Source: Dokdonella sp.
GTDB lineage: Bacteria; Pseudomonadota; Gammaproteobacteria; Xanthomonadales; Rhodanobacteraceae
Assembly (NCBI RefSeq): GCF_019634775.1
Contig: NZ_JAHCAS010000002.1
Span: 496,001 to 560,000 of the forward strand
Direction of reading: 5' to 3'
Length of the DNA: 64,000 bases
Below the pieces are notes generated by a model that ran no database searches, was not told the DNA's origin, and worked only from the letters and a program-made list of their open reading frames with translations. Below are positions 59,912 through 64,000 of the stretch, piece by piece. The position numbers and the translations under genes were made by a program. Each line of letters begins with the position of its first letter. Position 1 is the stretch's first letter.

Positions 59912-59930
59912 TCCGGAAAGGATTGCAAGC
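59901..59930 (-). promoter_or_regulatory. Candidate lexA2 promoter, near-leaderless
   Basis: On the minus strand TTGCAA and TACATT are 16 bases apart. TACATT ends seven bases before the ATG at 59893, so transcription would start at or next to the start codon, inside the operator. Confidence 0.5.
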
Positions 59931-59940
59931 CCCTGTGCGT

Positions 59941-60011
59941 GGGAGCCCCTTCAGGGGCGATGCTTTTGGACAAGGTTGCAAAGAGCATCGCCCCTGAAGG
60001 GGCTCCTGCGG
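59941..60011. repeat. REP pair with perfect 23-bp arms
   Basis: GGAGCCCCTTCAGGGGCGAT plus GCT (59942-59964) is exactly inverted at 59984-60006. It lies between ppsA (downstream side) and the lexA2 promoter. Confidence 0.9.
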
Positions 60012-60034
60012 CGGACTCACCGAACGGGCGGGCA

Positions 60035-62407
60035 TCAGCCCGCCTTGTGCCGCGCCAGCTTGAGCCAGGTGTCGACGACGGTGTCGGGGTTGAGCGACAC
60101 CGACTCGATGCCTTCGTCCATCAGCCACTCGGCGAGGTCCGGATGATCACTCGGCCCCTGACCGCAGATACCGACGTACTTGCCCTTCTTGCGCGCGGTC
60201 TGGATGGCCAGCGAGAGCAGCTTCTTCACGGCCGGATCGCGCTCGTCAAACAGGCTGGCGACGATGCTCGAATCGCGGTCAAGGCCGAGGGTGAGCTGGG
60301 TCAGGTCGTTCGAGCCGATCGAGAAGCCGTCGAAGATGTCGAGGAACTCGTCGGCGAGCAGGGCGTTCGACGGCACTTCGCACATCATGATGATCTTGAG
60401 GCCGTCCTTGCCCTGGGCGAGACCGTGGCGGCCAAGCACTTCGATGACCTTGCGGCCCTCGGCGAGCGTGCGCACGAATGGAATCATCACCCAGGCGTTG
60501 GTCAGCCCCATCGTTTCGCGCACCTTCTTCATCGCCTGGCATTCCAGGGCGAAGGCTGGCTCGAAGCCCGGGTCGACATAGCGGCTGGCGCCGCGGAAGC
60601 CGATCATCGGGTTTTCCTCGTGCGGTTCGTATCTGGTGCCGCCGATGAGGTTGGCGTATTCGTTCGACTTGAAGTCCGACAGGCGCACGATGACCGGCTC
60701 GGGCGCAAAGGCGGCGGTGATCGTGGCGATGCCTTCGGCGAGGCGGTCGACGTAGAACGCGACCGGGTCGGAATAGCCGGCCATGCGCTCATCGATGCGC
60801 TTCTTCGTCTCGGCGTCCTGCTGGTCGTATTCGAGCAGGGCCTTCGGGTGCACGCCGATGTGGCTGGCGATGATCATCTCGAGACGGGCGAGCCCAACGC
60901 CGGCATTCGGCAGCATGGCGAAATCGAAGGCGCGCTCGGGATTGGCGACGTTCATCATGACCTTGAGCGGCGCCGGCGGCATCGCGCCGAGGTCGGCGGT
61001 GATGCGCTCGAACTCGAGCTTGCCCGCGTAGACGTAGCCGGTGTCGCCTTCCGCACAGGACACCGTCACTTCGGCACCGTCAGGGATCGCATCGAGGCCG
61101 TTGCCGGAACCGACGATGGCCGGCACGCCGAGTTCGCGCGCGATGATCGCGGCGTGGCAAGTGCGCCCGCCACGGTTGGTGACGATCGCCGAGGCGCGTT
61201 TCATCACCGGTTCCCAGTCCGGGTCGGTCATGTCGGCAACGAGCACGTCGCCGGGCTGCACGCGATCCATGTCCTTGATCGAACGGATGACCCTGGCGAT
61301 GCCGGTGCCGATCTTCTGGCCGACCGAACGGCCCTCGACCAGCACCGTGCCGCGCTGCTTCAACTGGAAGCGCTCGATCTGCGTGGCCTTCGCCCGCGAC
61401 TTCACCGTTTCCGGGCGCGCCTGCACGATGTAGAGCTTGCCGGTCGCGCCGTCCTTCGCCCATTCGATATCCATCGGGCGGCCGTAGTGGGCCTCGATGG
61501 TCAGCGCCTGGCGCGAGAGCTCGTGCACGTCCTCGTCGCTGATGCAAAAGCGCATGCGCTCGGCGCCCGGCGTCTCCTCGATCTTCACGCGCTCGCCGGG
61601 CTTGTCCGAATAGACCATGCGCTGCTGCTTGGCACCGATCTGGCGGCGCAGGATGGCCGGCTTGCCGGCCTTCAGGGTCGGCTTGTAGACGTAGAACTCG
61701 TCCGGATTGACCGCGCCCTGCACGACCATCTCGCCAAGGCCGTAGCTGCCGGTGACGAACACGGCGTCGCGGAAGCCCGATTCGGTGTCGAGCGTGAACA
61801 GCACGCCCGAGGCACCGATGTCCGAACGCACCATGAGTTGCACGCCGGCCGAGAGGAACACCTCTTCGTGCTTGAAACCATGGTGGACGCGATAGGCGAT
61901 GGCACGGTCGTTGTAGAGCGAGGCGAAGACTTCCTTGACCTTGTGGATCACCTCGTCGGCGCCACTGACATTGAGGAAGGTTTCCTGCTGGCCGGCGAAC
62001 GAGGCGTCCGGCAGGTCCTCGGCGGTGGCCGACGAGCGCACCGCCACGGAGATGTCGTTGCCGCCGGCCCGCCTGCACAGTTCGGCATAGGCCTCGCGCA
62101 CGGCGACATCGAATGCCGGGATCAGCGGCGTGTCGATGACCCACTGGCGGATCTCTGCGCCGGCCGCGGTCAGCGCGGCGACGTCCTCGACGTCGAGCGT
62201 TGCCAAGCGCTGCTGGATGCGTCCGGCCAGGCCGCTCTGGGCGATGAACTGCTGGAACGCGTGCGCCGTGGTGGCGAAGCCTCCCGGCACCGAAACGCCG
62301 AGTTTGGCTAGGTTGCCGATCATCTCGCCGAGCGAGGAGTTCTTGCCGCCGACCTTGCCCAGGTCGGACAGGCGCAACGCATCGAGCCACAGGACCAGAT
62401 CGCTCAA
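60035..62407 (-). CDS. ppsA: Phosphoenolpyruvate synthase
   Basis: I place the start at the TTG at 62407 because GGAG is six bases ahead and the length then is 790 aa (E. coli 792). The ATP-grasp domain has [20 protein letters not shown] and [20 protein letters not shown]. The swivelling domain has the catalytic His in [20 protein letters not shown], and the PEP-binding barrel shows [24 protein letters not shown] and [15 protein letters not shown]. It makes PEP from pyruvate, ATP and water for gluconeogenesis. The divergent ppsR gene encodes its regulator. Confidence 0.96.
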   Translation of the reverse strand: MSDLVLWLDALRLSDLGKVGGKNSSLGEMIGNLAKLGVSVPGGFATTAHAFQQFIAQSGLAGRIQQRLATLDVEDVAALTAAGAEIRQWVIDTPLIPAFDVAVREAYAELCRRAGGNDISVAVRSSATAEDLPDASFAGQQETFLNVSGADEVIHKVKEVFASLYNDRAIAYRVHHGFKHEEVFLSAGVQLMVRSDIGASGVLFTLDTESGFRDAVFVTGSYGLGEMVVQGAVNPDEFYVYKPTLKAGKPAILRRQIGAKQQRMVYSDKPGERVKIEETPGAERMRFCISDEDVHELSRQALTIEAHYGRPMDIEWAKDGATGKLYIVQARPETVKSRAKATQIERFQLKQRGTVLVEGRSVGQKIGTGIARVIRSIKDMDRVQPGDVLVADMTDPDWEPVMKRASAIVTNRGGRTCHAAIIARELGVPAIVGSGNGLDAIPDGAEVTVSCAEGDTGYVYAGKLEFERITADLGAMPPAPLKVMMNVANPERAFDFAMLPNAGVGLARLEMIIASHIGVHPKALLEYDQQDAETKKRIDERMAGYSDPVAFYVDRLAEGIATITAAFAPEPVIVRLSDFKSNEYANLIGGTRYEPHEENPMIGFRGASRYVDPGFEPAFALECQAMKKVRETMGLTNAWVMIPFVRTLAEGRKVIEVLGRHGLAQGKDGLKIIMMCEVPSNALLADEFLDIFDGFSIGSNDLTQLTLGLDRDSSIVASLFDERDPAVKKLLSLAIQTARKKGKYVGICGQGPSDHPDLAEWLMDEGIESVSLNPDTVVDTWLKLARHKAG

Positions 62408-62643
62408 GACAGTCTCCGCATGCGGGAAGGGCGGCGGCAGCGCGCCGCGAGCCCGTGATTTTCGGGCTTTGGCGGCACAGGGGCAAGCCAAGACGCGGTT
62501 CGGTGTGGCATTGCAACAGGGGGCGTGAGGTCGCAGCAGACCGCTGCGAAGAGGTAGTGGGCTTTGCGATCAATGGATTGGCTGGGTTTGCGAAACCGCA
62601 TTCGAGGGCACGCAGGGCTGGACTGCGGCAGCGCATCGGCCGG

Positions 62644-62673
62644 ATGACGCACATGCGCGGCATTCCGTAGACT
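62644..62673 (+). promoter_or_regulatory. Candidate promoter for ppsR (ATGACG-18-TAGACT)
   Basis: TAGACT at 62668-62673 is 27 bases before the ppsR ATG, with ATGACG 18 bases upstream. The same -10 sequence precedes the gene at 54558. The rest of the 293-base ppsA-ppsR gap shows only a short hairpin-like GCCCGTGATTTTCGGGCTTT at about 62450. Confidence 0.35.
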
Positions 62674-62700
62674 CGCCGCTTCGCCGTCACCGGAGCCGTC

Positions 62701-63516
62701 ATGCGCCGTACCGTGTTCTACATCTCCGACGGCACCGGCATCACCGCCGAGACGATCGGCCACAGCGTGCTGACCCAGTTCGAAGGCGTCGATTTCGACA
62801 CCTTCCGCATTCCGTTCGTGGACAGCGCGGAGAAGGCCGAACAGGCCGCCGTGCGCATCAAAACGAGCTACGCCACCAGCGGCGTGCGGCCGATCGTGGT
62901 CAATACGATCATGGACAAGGCGCTCGGCGACATCGTCGCCACCGGTGGCGCACTCATGCTCGACGTGTTCGCGCCCTTTCTCGCCCCGCTGGAAGACGAG
63001 CTCGGCACGATCCGCTCGCCGCGTGTCGGCAAGGCACATGGCCTGACCAACTTCGCCGAGTACGAGGCACGCATCAACGCGACCAACTACGCGCTGACCC
63101 ACGACGACGGCATCGATGTCATGTACGACGATGCCGAAGTCATCCTGGTCGGTGTCTCGCGCGTCGGCAAGACGCCGACCTGCCTGTACATGGCCCTGCA
63201 CTACGGCGTGAAGGCAGCGAATTATCCGCTGACCGAGGAAGACCTCGAGAATCTCGAACTGCCGAAGCGTCTCGTCGCCCATCGGCGCAAGCTCTATGGC
63301 CTCAGCATCGACGCACAGCGCCTTGCACAGGTACGTGAAGCGCGCCGTCCGGGCAGCCGCTACGCGAAGCTCGAGCAGTGCCGGCGCGAACTCGATCTTG
63401 CCGACAAGCTGTTCCGTCGCGAAGGCATCCCGGTGCAGAGCACGACGCACACCTCGATCGAGGAGATCGCGAGCAAGATCCTGTCCCAGCTCGGCATCGA
63501 GAAGCACATGTTCTGA
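62701..63516 (+). CDS. ppsR: PEP synthase regulatory kinase/pyrophosphorylase
   Basis: The 271-aa protein begins [20 protein letters not shown] and has the P-loop GVSRVGKT at residues 151-158, with [20 protein letters not shown] and the C-terminal [16 protein letters not shown]. This is the DUF299 family (PpsR), which uses ADP to phosphorylate a threonine of PEP synthase and phosphate to reverse it. Its position opposite ppsA is the usual arrangement. Confidence 0.97.
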   Translation: MRRTVFYISDGTGITAETIGHSVLTQFEGVDFDTFRIPFVDSAEKAEQAAVRIKTSYATSGVRPIVVNTIMDKALGDIVATGGALMLDVFAPFLAPLEDELGTIRSPRVGKAHGLTNFAEYEARINATNYALTHDDGIDVMYDDAEVILVGVSRVGKTPTCLYMALHYGVKAANYPLTEEDLENLELPKRLVAHRRKLYGLSIDAQRLAQVREARRPGSRYAKLEQCRRELDLADKLFRREGIPVQSTTHTSIEEIASKILSQLGIEKHMF

Positions 63517-63549
63517 GCCGGGCGATGCGCGCATCCGGCGCACGCTTCG

Positions 63550-63622
63550 GCAGGAGCCCGTTCACGGGCGACTGGCTGATGCGACGAATCGAGAAGTATC
63601 GCCCCCGAAGGGGCTCCTGCGG
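63550..63622. repeat. REP pair after ppsR
   Basis: GCAGGAGCCCGTTCACGGGC with GACT (63550-63573) faces GTATCGCCCCCGAAGGGGCT then CCTGCGG (63596-63622). The two arms are of different subtypes (GTTCAC versus CGAAGG loops), so the unit is a mixed pair. Confidence 0.8.
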
Positions 63623-63723
63623 ACATCTGGGACGCCGGGCGCCGTGGGACTTCGCATGCTACGCGCGATCGCTTCCGGCCGACAGTCTTCCGCGCCGGCA
63701 AAACCGCTGCGTATGATCCGGCC

Positions 63724-64000
63724 ATGTCGAACCCGATCGCCGAGCGCCACGACGTCCTGCCAAGCCGCTTCGCCTGGCTGATGGGGCTGTACGGCGAGAA
63801 CTATCACCGTCTTGTCCATATGTTCGCGCCACAGCGGCTGGCGGTCGGGCGCTACGTATCGTCGGTCGACGATCAGCTGGACGTCTGCCTCGAGATGGTC
63901 GAGCACCATCGCTACACGATCGACCTCGTCCTCACCTATGCCTTCGTCGATGGTGAAACCGGCCGACCGACGCCATCGGCGCAGTTGCGCATGTACCGCG
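63724..64000 (+). CDS. DUF1249 family protein (YqiB-like, partial)
   Basis: Ninety-two codons are visible before the right edge: MSNPIAERHDVLPSRFAWLM, GLYGENYHRLVHMFAP, LEMVEHHRYTIDLVLTYAF and QLRMYR. These match the DUF1249 family, cytosolic proteins usually encoded beside cpdA and nudF. No function is established. The rest lies outside the window. Confidence 0.85.
   Translation, partial: MSNPIAERHDVLPSRFAWLMGLYGENYHRLVHMFAPQRLAVGRYVSSVDDQLDVCLEMVEHHRYTIDLVLTYAFVDGETGRPTPSAQLRMYR

Overview
The window is high-GC, densely coded gammaproteobacterial chromosome. Gene content (MtnB/MtnD/MtnC methionine salvage, LolC/LolD, XseA, IspG, the PpsA/PpsR pair, a LexA2-ImuA unit) and the many GTAG/GGAGCCCC-type REP palindromes point to the Xanthomonadales (Lysobacterales), perhaps a Rhodanobacteraceae relative. 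The genus is inference. I saw no rRNA or tRNA genes and no CRISPR array.

Layout. 1-10.1 kb: a PhzF-like isomerase (cut by the window edge), a Tat-exported NAD-binding epimerase-like protein, the ABC-F ATPase Uup, a secreted M28 peptidase, glutathione peroxidase, the mtnB-mtnD-mtnC salvage genes and rmuC. 10.2-12.6 kb: a small accessory island with two divergent type II toxin-antitoxin modules (DUF1778/GNAT and RHH/PIN), bounded by a tnpB/IS605-like 3' scar on the left and a transposase C-terminal scar on the right. 12.6-21 kb: an amino-acid permease, a Nudix hydrolase and a czcI-like/czcC/czcB/czcA heavy-metal efflux operon. 21-25.5 kb: a methionine-type aminotransferase followed by an omega-amidase, arsC with a LysR regulator, and a CsgG-like exported protein. 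25.6-33.6 kb: a KefB/C-type antiporter, a DoxX/SDR pair divergent from a LysR regulator, lolC-lolD and xseA. 33.7-39.1 kb: a three-gene signalling operon (REC-REC-GGDEF-EAL, CHASE-PAS histidine kinase, single REC). 39.1-40.6 kb: a cardiolipin synthase-like enzyme.

40.8-54.3 kb is the most unusual region. Seven minus-strand genes look like a trans-envelope electron conduit with signalling inputs: an NAD(P)/FAD oxidoreductase fused to two cyclic-nucleotide-binding domains and a four-cluster Fe-S module; a membrane protein with two H-x13-H pairs typical of di-haem cytochrome b; a FHA-TM-decahaem cytochrome; a GlcG/HbpS-like lipoprotein; an outer-membrane beta-barrel; an exported decahaem cytochrome fused to a six-repeat LVIVD propeller; and an NTF2-like protein. 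Together they carry 20 CxxCH motifs. I do not recognise this set as a described system.

54.5-64 kb: a conserved protein of unknown function, ispG, a methyltransferase, imuA and lexA2 (with a GTAC-N4-GTAC operator over its start codon, but no imuB/dnaE2 after imuA), then ppsA divergent from ppsR, and the 5' part of a DUF1249 gene. REP palindromes lie in most convergent intergenic gaps and in places supply the 3' end of a coding frame.
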